64,000 bases of DNA from Pseudomonas sp. AN-1 (GCF_034057115.1 NZ_CP139195.1:620001-684000); one strand, 5' to 3'; positions 1 to 8,538 are shown, numbered from the stretch's first letter. Program-made: numbers and translations. The notes: a model not told the origin generated them from the letters alone.

Positions 1-1242
1 CCTGCCTTCGCCAAGCTCATCGCCGTGGCGCAGGATCCCGCGGCGCGCGACAAGGTCATGGCCACCCTGCAACGGCACATCGCGCAGGGTGAGTTCCCCG
101 AGGCGCGGGTGCGGGTCTACAAGCTGCTCTACGGCCCGCCGGTGATCTGGCCGGTCGCCTTCCGGGTGTTCGGCCCCGATCCGCTGGTCCTGCGCGACAT
201 CGCCCACCGGGTACGCACGGTGATGGCGGCCGATCCGCACGTGGTCGAGCCGCACCTGGAATGGGACGAGCGCGCCCCGGTACTGCACCTGGTCATGGAC
301 GTGGAGCGCCTGCGCCTGCTCGGCCTGACCCAGCAGGAGGTGGCCCGTCAGCTGCAGTTCCAGCTCGACGGCGTGGCGGTCACCCAGCTGCGCCAGGATG
401 TCCGCAGCGTCGAGGTGATCGCCCGCGGCAGCAGCGACGGCCGGAGGCTCGACGCCGACAGCCTCTCCAGCCTGGAAGTGCTGGGCGGTGACGGCCGCAA
501 GCTGCCGTTCAACCAGCTCGGCCGGGTCGAGGTGCGCTTCGAGGACCCGCTGATCAAGCGCTACAACCGCGAAGCCGTGCTGACCGTGCAGGGCGACGTG
601 CAGGGTGCCCAGCCCAACGACGTCACCGCCACCCTGTGGCGGGCGCTGGCCGAGGTCCGCAGTGAACTGCCGGAGGGCTACCGCATCGGCATCGCCGGCG
701 CGGTGGAGGAATCGGGCAAGGCGGACGCCTCGATCCAGAAGCTGCAGCCGGCGATGGTGGCCTTCATGCTGATCCTGATCATGCTGCAGATGCGTTCCTT
801 CTCCGGCACCTTCATCGTGCTGGCCACCGCCCCGCTGGGGCTGATCGGCGCGGTGCTTGCCCTGCTGCTGTTCGACCAGCCGTTCGGCTTCGTCGCCCTG
901 CTCGGCCTGACCGGCCTGGCCGGCATCCTGATGCGCAACACGCTGATCCTCACCCAGCAGGTGGCCGACAACTTCGCTGCCGGCATGCCGGCGTTCGAGG
1001 GCGTGGTGGAAGCGGCGGTGCAGCGCGCCCGACCGGTGCTGCTCACCGCACTGGCCGCCGCCCTGGCCTTCATCCCTCTCACCCAGGACAGCTTCTGGGG
1101 ACCACTGGCCTACGTGCTGATCGGCGGCGTGGCGGTCGGCACGGCGATCACCTTGCTGTTCGTGCCGGCGCTGTATGCGCTGTGGTTCCGCCTGGAGCCG
1201 GCCCGGCACAGCGCCACCAGCGGCCTCAGCCTGTCGACCTAA
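1..1242 (+). CDS. RND efflux permease, C-terminal part (5' truncated by window edge)
   Basis: The reading frame is open from base 1, so the true start lies left of the window. The 400-odd visible residues match the second half of an AcrB/HAE1-type inner-membrane proton-driven pump. A periplasmic pore/docking region is followed by a cluster of hydrophobic helices beginning around MVAFMLILIMLQMRSFSG. The family-typical loop FVALLGLTGLAGILMRNT and a last helix ending FVPALYALWF come next. The substrate cannot be read from this fragment. It runs toward the minus-strand genes that follow and is separated from them by a stop-spanning hairpin. Confidence 0.9.
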   Translation, partial: PAFAKLIAVAQDPAARDKVMATLQRHIAQGEFPEARVRVYKLLYGPPVIWPVAFRVFGPDPLVLRDIAHRVRTVMAADPHVVEPHLEWDERAPVLHLVMDVERLRLLGLTQQEVARQLQFQLDGVAVTQLRQDVRSVEVIARGSSDGRRLDADSLSSLEVLGGDGRKLPFNQLGRVEVRFEDPLIKRYNREAVLTVQGDVQGAQPNDVTATLWRALAEVRSELPEGYRIGIAGAVEESGKADASIQKLQPAMVAFMLILIMLQMRSFSGTFIVLATAPLGLIGAVLALLLFDQPFGFVALLGLTGLAGILMRNTLILTQQVADNFAAGMPAFEGVVEAAVQRARPVLLTALAAALAFIPLTQDSFWGPLAYVLIGGVAVGTAITLLFVPALYALWFRLEPARHSATSGLSLST

Positions 1243-1257
1243 TGACAGGCTGAGGCC
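1222..1257 (+). terminator. 14-bp perfect stem-loop across the RND stop codon
   Basis: GGCCTCAGCCTGTC and its exact complement flank an 8-nt loop that contains the TAA stop codon. No U-tract follows, so it is either a factor-assisted terminator or an mRNA 3'-end stabiliser rather than a textbook intrinsic terminator. Confidence 0.5.
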
Positions 1258-1328
1258 CGGCGCTTTCGCCGGTCAAGCCGGCCGGACAGCCCCGCCTGCG
1301 GCCACTCGGTCTTCGTAAGCACCCCTGA

Positions 1329-2126
1329 TCAGGCGATGCTCTCGACTATCCCGCCATCGACCCGCAGCGCGGCGCCGGTGGTGGCGCTGGCCTGCGGCGA
1401 GGCGGCGTAGACGCACAGGCTGGCCACCTCCTCGGGACTGGCGAAGCGGCGGATCAGCGTCGAGGGACGGTTCTCCTTGAGGAACAGCGCCTCCATCTCC
1501 TCCAGGGACACGCCGCGCTCCCTGGCCATCTGCGTGAAGAAGGTGGTCACCCCCTCGGTGCGGGTCGGCCCGGGCAGGATGCTGTTGACGGTCACCCCGC
1601 TGCCGGCCAGCACCTTGGCCAGGCCGCGCGACACGCCCTGCAGCGCCGCCTTGCTGACCCCGTAGTGGACCATCTCGGCGGGGATGTTCAGCGCCGACTC
1701 GCTGGAGATGAACTGGATGCGCCCCCAGCCGCGCTCCTGCATGCCGCGGGCGTAATGGCGCGACAGACGCACGCCGCTCATCACGTTGATCTGGAAGATC
1801 TCCTCCCAGTCGGCATCGCTGATGTCGCTGAACGCCTTGACTCCGTAGACGCCGAGGTTGTTGACCAGGATATCGGCCTGCGGCTCGGCGGCGATCAGCG
1901 CCCGGCAGCCTTCGGCTGTGCCGACATCGGCCACCACGCCACGGGCCAGCTTGCCGGCGCGGGTGTCGCGCAGGCGGGCCAGGGCGGCGTCGACCCGGCC
2001 CGCCTCGCGGCCACAGACCACCACGCTCGCACCGGCGTCGGCCAGCCCCCTGGCGATGGCCAGACCGATGCCGCCGGTGGAGCCGGTGACGATGGCGGTC
2101 TTGCCGGAAAGGTCGATGATCATCAA
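1329..2126 (-). CDS. SDR family NAD(P)-dependent oxidoreductase
   Basis: A 265-residue classical short-chain dehydrogenase of the FabG-like type. It has the cofactor motif TGSTGGIG near residue 15, NNLG in place of the usual NNAG, a catalytic Ser in FISSES, and YGVSK as the catalytic Tyr/Lys pair. The C-terminal ATTGAALRVDGG is typical of tetrameric reductases. It is the last gene on this strand, 33 nt downstream of the quinone oxidoreductase gene, so it may be the promoter-distal member of the meta-pathway operon. The substrate is unknown. ATG at 2123 is an equally possible start. Confidence 0.85.
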   Translation of the reverse strand: MMIIDLSGKTAIVTGSTGGIGLAIARGLADAGASVVVCGREAGRVDAALARLRDTRAGKLARGVVADVGTAEGCRALIAAEPQADILVNNLGVYGVKAFSDISDADWEEIFQINVMSGVRLSRHYARGMQERGWGRIQFISSESALNIPAEMVHYGVSKAALQGVSRGLAKVLAGSGVTVNSILPGPTRTEGVTTFFTQMARERGVSLEEMEALFLKENRPSTLIRRFASPEEVASLCVYAASPQASATTGAALRVDGGIVESIA

Positions 2127-2159
2127 TGAACTCCTGTAATTGTGGGTGAGTGAACGGCT

Positions 2160-2864
2160 TCAGCGCGCCAGCGGCAGCAGCCGCTCGTCATAGTCGGCGA
2201 GGCTGGGGAAGCGCAGCGCTTCGAGGTTGTCGAGTGTAGCGAGGTGCTGCCGGTAGTCGGCGAGGATCTGCCCCCGCGCCTCGGTGCTGACGTAGGGCAC
2301 GTGGTAGCCGATGAACGGCGGCAGCACCGCGAAGCCGCAGTAGGCCAGGCTGCCCTGCAACAGCGGGCGCAGCAGGGTATGGATCTCGCCGTGGATGGCC
2401 CCGGCGCCGAACATGTGTTCGCGCCCGCCGAGGGTCAGCGTCACCAGGGCACGCTTGCCGCACATGCCGCCGCGGTCGTAGATGCGCTTGCCGCCGTAGA
2501 ACACCCCGGAAATCATCACCCGGTCGATCCAGCCCTTGAGGATCGCCGGCGTGGAGAACCAGTACAGCGGGAAGTTGAGGATCAGCAGGTCGCACCACTG
2601 CACCTTGGCGATCTCGGCGGCGATGTCCGGCGCCAGGGTGCCGGCCTCGTAGTTGTGGCGCTGCTCCAGGGCGTAGACCAGGTAGTCCGGGTTGGCCCGC
2701 GAGCCGAAGTCAGCGGCGCTGGCCACCGGGTTCCAGTCCATCGCATGGAGGTCGGAGACCTGCACCTCGTGGCCGGCGGCGCTCAACTGCTCGACGGCGC
2801 AGTCCTTCAGCGCGCTATTGAACGAGCGCGGCTCGTTGTGGGCGTGGACGATCAGTACCTTCAT
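2160..2864 (-). CDS. NAD(P)H:quinone oxidoreductase, flavodoxin-like fold
   Basis: A 234-residue protein beginning MKVLIVHAHNEPRSF, the phosphate-binding start of NQO1/MdaB/KefF-type FAD or FMN reductases. The middle segment LLILNFPLYWFSTPAILKGWIDRV is the family signature around the isoalloxazine ring, and LGGRE follows. The start was moved to the internal ATG because it sits behind AGGAGAGAA; the longer frame has no such signal. A role in two-electron reduction of quinones formed from catechols is plausible from its place beside the meta-pathway genes, but this is inference. Confidence 0.82.
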   Translation of the reverse strand: MKVLIVHAHNEPRSFNSALKDCAVEQLSAAGHEVQVSDLHAMDWNPVASAADFGSRANPDYLVYALEQRHNYEAGTLAPDIAAEIAKVQWCDLLILNFPLYWFSTPAILKGWIDRVMISGVFYGGKRIYDRGGMCGKRALVTLTLGGREHMFGAGAIHGEIHTLLRPLLQGSLAYCGFAVLPPFIGYHVPYVSTEARGQILADYRQHLATLDNLEALRFPSLADYDERLLPLAR

Positions 2865-2910
2865 GCGCGCTTCTCTCCTGTTGGCGAATCGGTCCGAGGG
2901 CAATCATGCG

Positions 2911-2964
2911 GTGGCGAATTCATTCGCCAAAGTACCCCGAAAAGACGAATGAATTCGCCCCTAC
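2911..2964. repeat. REP-like palindrome, family A copy 1
   Basis: Inverted arms GGCGAATTCATTCGCC and GACGAATGAATTCGCCCC surround a variable centre. Its left edge is diverged compared with the other copies (no GTAGGGG). The right edge, CCCCTAC, overlaps the stop codon of the ferredoxin gene. Six further copies lie at 8588, 15897, 44480, 45376, 51466 and 56066. Confidence 0.85.
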
Positions 2965-3317
2965 AGGGTCAGGTGATTTCCCGGCGCTTTGGTCGGCGCC
3001 AGCGGCATCGAGCCCTTGCACACCGCCTTGTGCAGCTTGCCCACCACTTTCAGGCTCAGGTCGCTCTGCGCCTGGATGCAGCAGGCCAGCACGGTGCCGT
3101 GCTCCTGCTCGTCGAGGCTGACATGCCCGCGGCTCATGGTGCGGGTGGTGCGGTAGTCGCCGCTGGTGACCTGCACCTTGCACACCCCGCAGCCGCCGCC
3201 GCGGCAGCCGACCGGAATACCCTTGCGGCCGAGCCTGGCCATACCGTTGAGCACGGTTTCCTGCTCGTCGCAGGCGTAGCGCTCGCCGGTATCCTCGATA
3301 TGGATCTCGTGTTTCAT
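2961..3317 (-). CDS. dmpQ: Plant-type [2Fe-2S] ferredoxin, DmpQ/XylT/NahT-like
   Basis: 118 residues with the cluster-binding pattern CRGGGCGVC (Cys-x5-Cys-x2-Cys) and a fourth Cys in LACC. In meta-cleavage pathways such ferredoxins re-reduce the oxidised active-site iron of catechol 2,3-dioxygenase. Normally this gene sits directly before the dioxygenase gene; here it is about 17 kb away from dmpB, at the far end of the lower pathway. Its ATG overlaps the tautomerase stop (ATGA), so translation is likely coupled. The TAG stop is contributed by the edge of a REP-like repeat, and the C-terminal tail may therefore be altered from the ancestral form. Confidence 0.87.
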   Translation of the reverse strand: MKHEIHIEDTGERYACDEQETVLNGMARLGRKGIPVGCRGGGCGVCKVQVTSGDYRTTRTMSRGHVSLDEQEHGTVLACCIQAQSDLSLKVVGKLHKAVCKGSMPLAPTKAPGNHLTL

Positions 3318-3742
3318 GCGACGCCCTCCCCGGCTGCGGCGCGTGCCGCCACTTCCTCGGCGCGCAGCACGCTGGCCGGCGCGCCGCCGATGGACCAGTC
3401 CTCCGGCGCCACCCGCTGGCAGCGGCCGCGCACCAGCTCGCGGCGCACGCCGAGCACCTCCACCAGCAGCTCGGTGAAACCCCGGTGCAGGCGCTGGCGA
3501 TCCTCCAGCGCACGGCCGTCGAGGACGATGAATTCGAAGAACGGTGCGTGCAGGCCGTTGCTGCTGCACGGCGCACCGGCGACAGCGAACTGGCTGGCGG
3601 GATAGGTGGTGATGAACGCCCGCACCCGCTCCATGGGTGCCTTGAGCACTTCGCTGTAGAGGCGCGAAGCCTCGACCAGCAGGCGTTCGTCCTGCTCCGC
3701 GGAGCTATGCCCCGCCAGCAGATGGAAGTTCACGACAGGCAT
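3314..3742 (-). CDS. Tautomerase superfamily protein, two-repeat (about 140 aa) type
   Basis: 142 residues starting M-Pro-Val-Val; the exposed N-terminal proline is the catalytic base of this superfamily. The length fits two fused beta-alpha-beta units, as in the MSAD/cis-CaaD/MIF-like groups, unlike the single-unit 4-oxalocrotonate tautomerase at 6712. SRLYSEVLKAPMERVRAFI is the conserved helix-strand of the first unit, and LHRGFTELLVEVLGV the matching part of the second. The leader carries AATAACAACAAT before GGAG. It probably isomerises or hydrates an unsaturated keto acid of the pathway; the exact reaction is unknown. Confidence 0.75.
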   Translation of the reverse strand: MPVVNFHLLAGHSSAEQDERLLVEASRLYSEVLKAPMERVRAFITTYPASQFAVAGAPCSSNGLHAPFFEFIVLDGRALEDRQRLHRGFTELLVEVLGVRRELVRGRCQRVAPEDWSIGGAPASVLRAEEVAARAAAGEGVA

Positions 3743-3752
3743 GGCGCATCTC

Positions 3753-3946
3753 CATTGTTGTTATTGGCGCGGTCAGTCGGGGCTCGCGTAGGGTGCGCCG
3801 CGCGCACCGCAAGCCCACGCATACCATCGGTGCGCATGGCGCACCCTACATTGTTGTTATTTGCGCAAGCGGTCCAGCTCCAGCGTAGGGCGCGCCGCAC
3901 ACACCGCAAGCCTCCGCGTACCCTCGGTGCGCATGGCGCACCCTAC
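3753..3946. repeat. Tandem duplication of a unit of about 97 bp carrying family B palindromes
   Basis: Two consecutive units (3753-3849 and 3849-3946) each begin with CATTGTTGTTATT, continue through a variable stretch, and end with a 62-bp palindrome running from GTAGGG to GGTGCGCATGGCGCACCC. The palindromes are at 3788-3849 and 3885-3946; a third isolated copy is at 22132. The duplication separates the atypical SDR from the tautomerase gene. Confidence 0.8.
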
Positions 3947-4698
3947 GGCAGCCCCCGACGCCGCCCGGAATCCAGCATCAGGGTCGAGCCGGTCATCGCA
4001 TCGGCTTCCGGCGCCAGCAGCAGGGACACCGCCCAGGCGACCTGCTGCGGGGTGGTCAGCGCGCCGAGCGACGACTCGGCGCACATCTCCGCCAGCACCG
4101 CCGCCGGATCGATGCCACGCAGCGCGGCGCGGTCGGCGGCGACGCGGTGCAGGCGCTCGGTGTCGGCCGGGCCGGGGGCGATCAGGTGCGCGGTGATGCC
4201 GCGCGGGCCATAGGCCAGGCTGAGCTGGCGGCTGGCGTTGGCCAGCGCGGCGTTGGCCACCCCGGCCGCCGCCGCGTAGGCGGTCGGCTCGAAGCCGTAG
4301 TGGCCGCCGATGGCGACCAGCCGCGAGCCCTTGACCAGCCGCGCGTCCACCGCGCGCACCAGGCGCAGCAGGCCGCCGACCTTGATGTTCACCGCATCGA
4401 CCAGTGCGCTGGTTGGCGCATCCAGCACGCCGCCGGCCACCGCCACGCCCGGCCCGTGCACGATCATGCGCACCGGGCGGTCGACCGCGGCGGCGATCTG
4501 GGCGATGGACTCGTCGCTGGCAATGTCGGCCACGCAGGCAATCACGCCGGGATGGCGGCTGGCCAGCGCGTCGATGCTCACGGCGCTGCGCGCCACCGCC
4601 ACCACGTCCAGCCCGCTGGCACACAGCTTGGCGACTATCGCTTGACCGAAGGCGCCGGTGGCGCCGACCACCACGGCCAGTTCGTTGCTCGCACTCAT
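3943..4698 (-). CDS. SDR-fold protein with degenerate catalytic motif
   Basis: 251 residues with a Rossmann start VVVGATGAFGQAI and the usual SDR order. NNAG is replaced by VHGPGVAVAG and the Tyr-x3-Lys pair by YAAAAG, so the catalytic lysine is missing. The C-terminal MTGSTLMLDSG is retained. ATG at 4698 was chosen because GGAGG lies 5 nt upstream. The gene follows dmpG by 53 nt and is likely co-transcribed with it. The TAG stop falls in the end of a 62-bp palindromic repeat. It may bind nucleotide without normal dehydrogenase activity; function unknown. Confidence 0.72.
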   Translation of the reverse strand: MSASNELAVVVGATGAFGQAIVAKLCASGLDVVAVARSAVSIDALASRHPGVIACVADIASDESIAQIAAAVDRPVRMIVHGPGVAVAGGVLDAPTSALVDAVNIKVGGLLRLVRAVDARLVKGSRLVAIGGHYGFEPTAYAAAAGVANAALANASRQLSLAYGPRGITAHLIAPGPADTERLHRVAADRAALRGIDPAAVLAEMCAESSLGALTTPQQVAWAVSLLLAPEADAMTGSTLMLDSGRRRGLP

Positions 4699-4751
4699 GG
4701 TCACCTCCATAAACAGCAACGCCGGACAGGTTGCCCCGTCCGGCGTCGGCA

Positions 4752-5804
4752 TCAGGCGCTCTTCAGCAGCCCGCGCTCCTTGGCCATGGTCATCGCGGTG
4801 TCGAGGATCATGTCCTCCTGGCCGCCGATCATCTTCTTGCGGCCCAGCTCGACCAGGATGTCGCGCGCCGGCACGCCGAAGCGCTCGGAGGCGCGCTTGG
4901 AGTGCAGCAGGAAGGTCGAGTAGACGCCGGCGTAGCCGAGGGTCAGCGACTCGCGGTCGACGCGCACCACGTGCTCCATCATCGGCACGATGATGTCCTC
5001 GGCCACGTCCATCAGCTTGAACAGGTCGACGCCGGTGTCGATGCCCATGCGCTCGCACACCGCGGCGAACACCTCCAGCGGAGTGTTGCCGGCGCCGGCG
5101 CCGAGGCCCGCAGCCGAACCGTCGATGCGGCTGGCGCCGGTCTCGATGGCGGCGATGGAGTTGGCGATGCCCATGCCCAGGTTGTGGTGGCCGTGGAAGC
5201 CGATCTCGGTTTCCGGGTTGAGCACCTCGCGCAGGGCGCCGATGCGCGCCTTGACGTCCTCGGGCAGCATGTAGCCGGCCGAGTCGGTGACGTACACGGT
5301 CTGCGCGCCGTAGGACTCCATCAGCTTGCCCTGCCTGGCGATGCCTTCGGCATCGTTGAGGTGGGCCATCATCAGGAAGCCGCTGGTATCCATGCCCAGC
5401 TTGCGGGCGAAGGCGATGTGCTGTGGCGAGGTGTCCGCCTCGGTGCAGTGGGTGGCGACGTGCACGCTGCGCGCGCCGCAGTCGTAGGCCGACTGCAGTT
5501 CCTTCATGGTGCCCAGGCCCGGAATCAGCAGCACCGAGACCTTGGCCTGCTTCATCTGCGCGGCGACCGCGCTGATGTACTCCTCGTTGCTGTGCGGGGC
5601 GAAGCCGTGCTGCAGCGAGTTGCCGCCCAGGCCCGCGCCGTGGGTGACCTGGATGTAGGGCACGCCGGAGGCGTCCAGGGCGGTGGCGACCTTGACCATC
5701 TGCTCGATGCTGATCTGCTCGCGCTTGGCGTGCATGCCGTCGCGCAGGCACATGTCGTGGAGGATGACCTTGCGGCCTTTGAGACTGTTGGACTGGCTCA
5801 TCAC
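4752..5804 (-). CDS. dmpG: 4-hydroxy-2-oxovalerate aldolase
   Basis: 350 residues, the expected length for DmpG/BphI/Mhp[16 protein letters not shown] carries the metal-binding Asp and catalytic Arg region, and [11 protein letters not shown] supplies the metal-binding histidines. The enzyme splits 4-hydroxy-2-oxovalerate to pyruvate and acetaldehyde and channels the acetaldehyde into its partner DmpF. The start codon overlaps the dmpF stop by ATGA, consistent with the tight complex made by the two proteins. Confidence 0.96.
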   Translation of the reverse strand: MMSQSNSLKGRKVILHDMCLRDGMHAKREQISIEQMVKVATALDASGVPYIQVTHGAGLGGNSLQHGFAPHSNEEYISAVAAQMKQAKVSVLLIPGLGTMKELQSAYDCGARSVHVATHCTEADTSPQHIAFARKLGMDTSGFLMMAHLNDAEGIARQGKLMESYGAQTVYVTDSAGYMLPEDVKARIGALREVLNPETEIGFHGHHNLGMGIANSIAAIETGASRIDGSAAGLGAGAGNTPLEVFAAVCERMGIDTGVDLFKLMDVAEDIIVPMMEHVVRVDRESLTLGYAGVYSTFLLHSKRASERFGVPARDILVELGRKKMIGGQEDMILDTAMTMAKERGLLKSA

Positions 5805-6715
5805 GCAACCTCCGGGGTTGGCAGCTGGATCGTTCCGGCAAGGATCTCCTCGGCGAACATCTCAGCGGTACGGGTGGCCGCCGCGGTCATGATGTCGAGG
5901 TTGCCGGCGTAGGTCGGCAGGTAGTCGCCGAGGCCGGCCACTTCCATGAACACCGCCACCTTGTTGCCATCGAACAGCGGGCCGTTGACCAGCCGGTAGC
6001 CCGGCACGTACTTCTGTACCTCGCCGATCATTTCGAGGATCGAGGCGGTGATGCGCTCCTGGTCCGGCTCGTCGTCGGTCAGGCAGGAGATGGTGTTGCG
6101 CATGATCATCGGCGGCTCGGCCGGGTTGATGATCGCCAGGGCCTTGCCCTTGCGCGCGCCGCCAACCTTCTCGATGGCGTTGGAAGTGGTGTAGGTGAAC
6201 TCGTCGAGGTTGGCGCGGGTGCCCGGGCCGATCGACTTGGACGCCAGGCTGGCGACGATCTCGGCGTAGCCGACGCTCTGGATGCGCGACACCGCGTGGA
6301 CCACCGGGATAGTCGCCTGGCCGGCGCAGGAGATCATGTTGACGTTCATCTCCAGCTTCTCGGCGTGCTGACGCAGGTTCACCGGCGGCACGCACAGCGG
6401 GCCGATGGCCGCCGGGGTCAGGTCGATCATCAGCACGCCCAGCTCGTTGAGCTTGCGGCTGTTCTCGGCGTGCACGTAGGCGCTGGTGGCGTCGAAGGCG
6501 ATCTGGATGTTGTCCTCCAGCACGTGGGGCAGCAGGCCGTCGACGCCGTCGCTGGTGGTCTTCAGACCCATGTCGCGGGCGCGCGCCAGGCCTTCGGACT
6601 CGGGGTCGATGCCGACCATCCATACCGGCTCCAGCACTTCGCTGCGCTGGATCTTGTAGATCAGGTCGGTGCCGATGTTGCCCGAGCCGATCAGCGCACA
6701 GCGGATCTTCTTCAT
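5801..6715 (-). CDS. dmpF: Acetaldehyde dehydrogenase (acylating)
   Basis: 304 residues starting [18 protein letters not shown], the NAD-binding start of DmpF/BphJ. The catalytic cysteine is in [14 protein letters not shown]. It converts channelled acetaldehyde to acetyl-CoA. The ATG overlaps the stop of the dmpI-like gene (ATGA), so the longer open frame upstream is not used. The order I-F-G, rather than F-G-H-I as in the classic dmp operon, indicates a rearranged cluster. Confidence 0.96.
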   Translation of the reverse strand: MKKIRCALIGSGNIGTDLIYKIQRSEVLEPVWMVGIDPESEGLARARDMGLKTTSDGVDGLLPHVLEDNIQIAFDATSAYVHAENSRKLNELGVLMIDLTPAAIGPLCVPPVNLRQHAEKLEMNVNMISCAGQATIPVVHAVSRIQSVGYAEIVASLASKSIGPGTRANLDEFTYTTSNAIEKVGGARKGKALAIINPAEPPMIMRNTISCLTDDEPDQERITASILEMIGEVQKYVPGYRLVNGPLFDGNKVAVFMEVAGLGDYLPTYAGNLDIMTAAATRTAEMFAEEILAGTIQLPTPEVA

Positions 6716-6921
6716 TGTCCCTGCTCCTGCAGCGCGGCGCGCTGCGGCTTGCTCAGGCCGGCGACGTAGAACTCGTACTCGCGGTGTTCGGTGATCAGGA
6801 TGCGCACGGTTTCCGGGCTGCAATCCAGGCTGTCGGCGACCGCGGCGGTAACGGCAGCGGCGACGCGCTGCTTCTGCTCGACGGTGCGGCCTTCGATCAT
6901 GTGCATTTCGATGATGGGCAT
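6712..6921 (-). CDS. dmpI: 4-oxalocrotonate tautomerase
   Basis: 69 residues beginning M-Pro-Ile-Ile-Glu, with the catalytic Pro1 and a single beta-alpha-beta unit. It is a few residues longer than the usual 62-63. It isomerises the enol 2-hydroxymuconate to its keto form. The leader has AATAACAACAAT, which also overlaps the dmpH stop codon, followed by AGGAA before the ATG. It sits between dmpH and dmpF with a 4-nt overlap into dmpF. Confidence 0.88.
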   Translation of the reverse strand: MPIIEMHMIEGRTVEQKQRVAAAVTAAVADSLDCSPETVRILITEHREYEFYVAGLSKPQRAALQEQGQ

Positions 6922-6933
6922 GGCTGTATTCCT

Positions 6934-6945
6934 ATTGTTGTTATT
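6934..6945 (-). promoter_or_regulatory. CA-rich AAYAAYAA motif in the dmpI leader
   Basis: AATAACAACAAT on the minus strand lies between dmpH and dmpI, just ahead of the ribosome-binding site. It fits the AANAANAA consensus bound by Hfq with Crc in pseudomonads. The same 12-mer occurs in the tautomerase leader at 3754-3765. Confidence 0.5.
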
Positions 6946-7744
6946 CGATGAAGCGCATCGACACGGAGCCCAGCTCCTGGAAGCGCGCGACCACGCTGTC
7001 GCCCGGCTTGACCGGCACGGCCTCGGTGATCCCGCCGCTCATCACGAAGCTGCCGGCCGGCAGGTTCTCGCCCAGCTCGGCGAGGATGTTCACCAGCATC
7101 GCCACCGCCTCGGCCGGGTGACCGAGCACCGCAGCGCTGGCGCCCATGCCGACGATCTCGCCGTTCTTCTCCATCACCACGCCGAGGGTGCGCAGGTCGA
7201 GGTCCTCGACGTAGCGCGGACGACCGCCGCCGACGAAGCGCGCCGAGGAGCCGTTGTCGGCGATCACGCTGGCCAGGTCGAACTTGAAGCCGGAGAAGCG
7301 CGAATCGATGATCTCCACTGCCGGCAGCACGTAGTCGGTGGCGGCCAGCACGTCTTGCGCGGTGCAGCCTGGGCCCTGCAGGGTTTCCTTCATCACGAAG
7401 GCCACCTCGCACTCGACGCGCGGGTGCACCAGGTCGCCGGTGGAGATCGCCGAGTTCTCCGGGCGCGCCATGCGGTCGGTGAGGAAGCCGATGGAGGGCA
7501 CGCTGACGCCCATCTGCTGCATCTTCGCCTTGGAGGTCAGACCGGCCTTCCAGCCGACCAGCTTGTGGCCCTTGGCGATGAAGCGGCGGCGCAGCTCGCT
7601 CTGCACGGCGTAGCCGTCGGCGATGGTCATGTCCGGGTATTCGTCGGTGAGCTTGGGGATCGCGTAGGCGCGGGTCTGCGCGCCTTCGACGCGCTCGCAC
7701 AGGCGCACGATGTCCTCGCGGGACAGGGTGATGTTGTTGCTCAT
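6941..7744 (-). CDS. dmpH: 4-oxalocrotonate (2-oxo-3-hexenedioate) decarboxylase
   Basis: 267 residues of the hydratase/decarboxylase (FAH-related) family. LVGWKAGLTSKAKMQQMGV and the acidic metal site in VECEVAFVMK and VEIIDSRF separate it from the paralogous hydratase upstream. It decarboxylates 2-oxohex-3-enedioate to 2-hydroxypenta-2,4-dienoate and normally works in a complex with DmpE. The ATG overlaps the dmpE stop (ATGA), consistent with stoichiometric synthesis. Confidence 0.93.
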   Translation of the reverse strand: MSNNITLSREDIVRLCERVEGAQTRAYAIPKLTDEYPDMTIADGYAVQSELRRRFIAKGHKLVGWKAGLTSKAKMQQMGVSVPSIGFLTDRMARPENSAISTGDLVHPRVECEVAFVMKETLQGPGCTAQDVLAATDYVLPAVEIIDSRFSGFKFDLASVIADNGSSARFVGGGRPRYVEDLDLRTLGVVMEKNGEIVGMGASAAVLGHPAEAVAMLVNILAELGENLPAGSFVMSGGITEAVPVKPGDSVVARFQELGSVSMRFIE

Positions 7745-8538
7745 GCTGCGCTCCTCCCGGAAAACTTCACCCGGCAGCTACCGAGGCCGCCGACCGTGCA
7801 CACCAGCTCGTCGCCATCGACCACCGGTACCAGCGCCGACTGCGAACCGGAGAGGATCACCTCGCCGGCCTTGAAGGGGATGCCCAGCTCGCCGAGGGTG
7901 TTGGCCAGCCAGGCCACCGCGTTGGCCGGCGAGCCCTGCACCGCGGCGCCGACGCCGGTGGAGAAGATCTCGCCGTTCTTTTCCAGCACCATGCCGGCCA
8001 GGGTCAGGTCCAGCTTGCGCGGGTCGCCCTTGGTCTTGCCCAGCACGTACACGCCGCAGGAGGCGTTGTCGGCCACGGTGTCCTGGATCTTGATCTGCCA
8101 GTTGGTGATGCGCGAATCGACGATCTCGAAGCACGGCAGCACGTAGTCGGTGGCGCGGATCACGTCCATCGCGGTGATGCCCGGCCCCTTGAGGTCGTGC
8201 TTGAGCACGAAGGCCAGCTCCGCCTCGGCCTTGGGCTGGATCAGGCCGCCGAGGTCGATGGTGTCGCCCTCCTGGTAGACCATGCCCGAGGTGAGGATGC
8301 CGAAGTCCGGCTGGTATACGCCGAGAAAATCCTGCACCGGCTTGCTGGTGGCGCCGATCTTCTTGCCGACCACCGTCTCGCCGGCCTCGAGGCGGCGCGC
8401 GACGAAGCGCTGCTGGATGCGGTAGGCGTCCTCGATGGTGATGTCCGGCTCGCGGCTCAGCAGCGGCGGCACCGCACGGCGGGCGACGAAGGCTTCGTAC
8501 AGCTCGTCGCCGTATTGCTCGATCTTGTTGTTGTCCAT
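7741..8538 (-). CDS. dmpE: 2-oxopent-4-enoate hydratase
   Basis: 265 residues. GKKIGATSKPVQDFLGVYQPDFGIL and IQDTVADNASCGVYVLG are close to DmpE/MhpD. The metal-site acids lie in KAEAELAFVLK and CFEIVDSR. It adds water to 2-hydroxypenta-2,4-dienoate to give 4-hydroxy-2-oxovalerate. The start at MDNNKIEQYGDEL was chosen by family alignment. Codons 2-5 form ACAACAACAAG, so a CA motif lies inside the translation initiation region. Confidence 0.94.
   Translation of the reverse strand: MDNNKIEQYGDELYEAFVARRAVPPLLSREPDITIEDAYRIQQRFVARRLEAGETVVGKKIGATSKPVQDFLGVYQPDFGILTSGMVYQEGDTIDLGGLIQPKAEAELAFVLKHDLKGPGITAMDVIRATDYVLPCFEIVDSRITNWQIKIQDTVADNASCGVYVLGKTKGDPRKLDLTLAGMVLEKNGEIFSTGVGAAVQGSPANAVAWLANTLGELGIPFKAGEVILSGSQSALVPVVDGDELVCTVGGLGSCRVKFSGRSAA

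Noticed and set aside
3943-5841. 632-codon frame covering the SDR and dmpG region
   Set aside because: Only its 3' 251 codons are a real gene. The upstream part lies out of frame across dmpG and is Arg/Pro rich.
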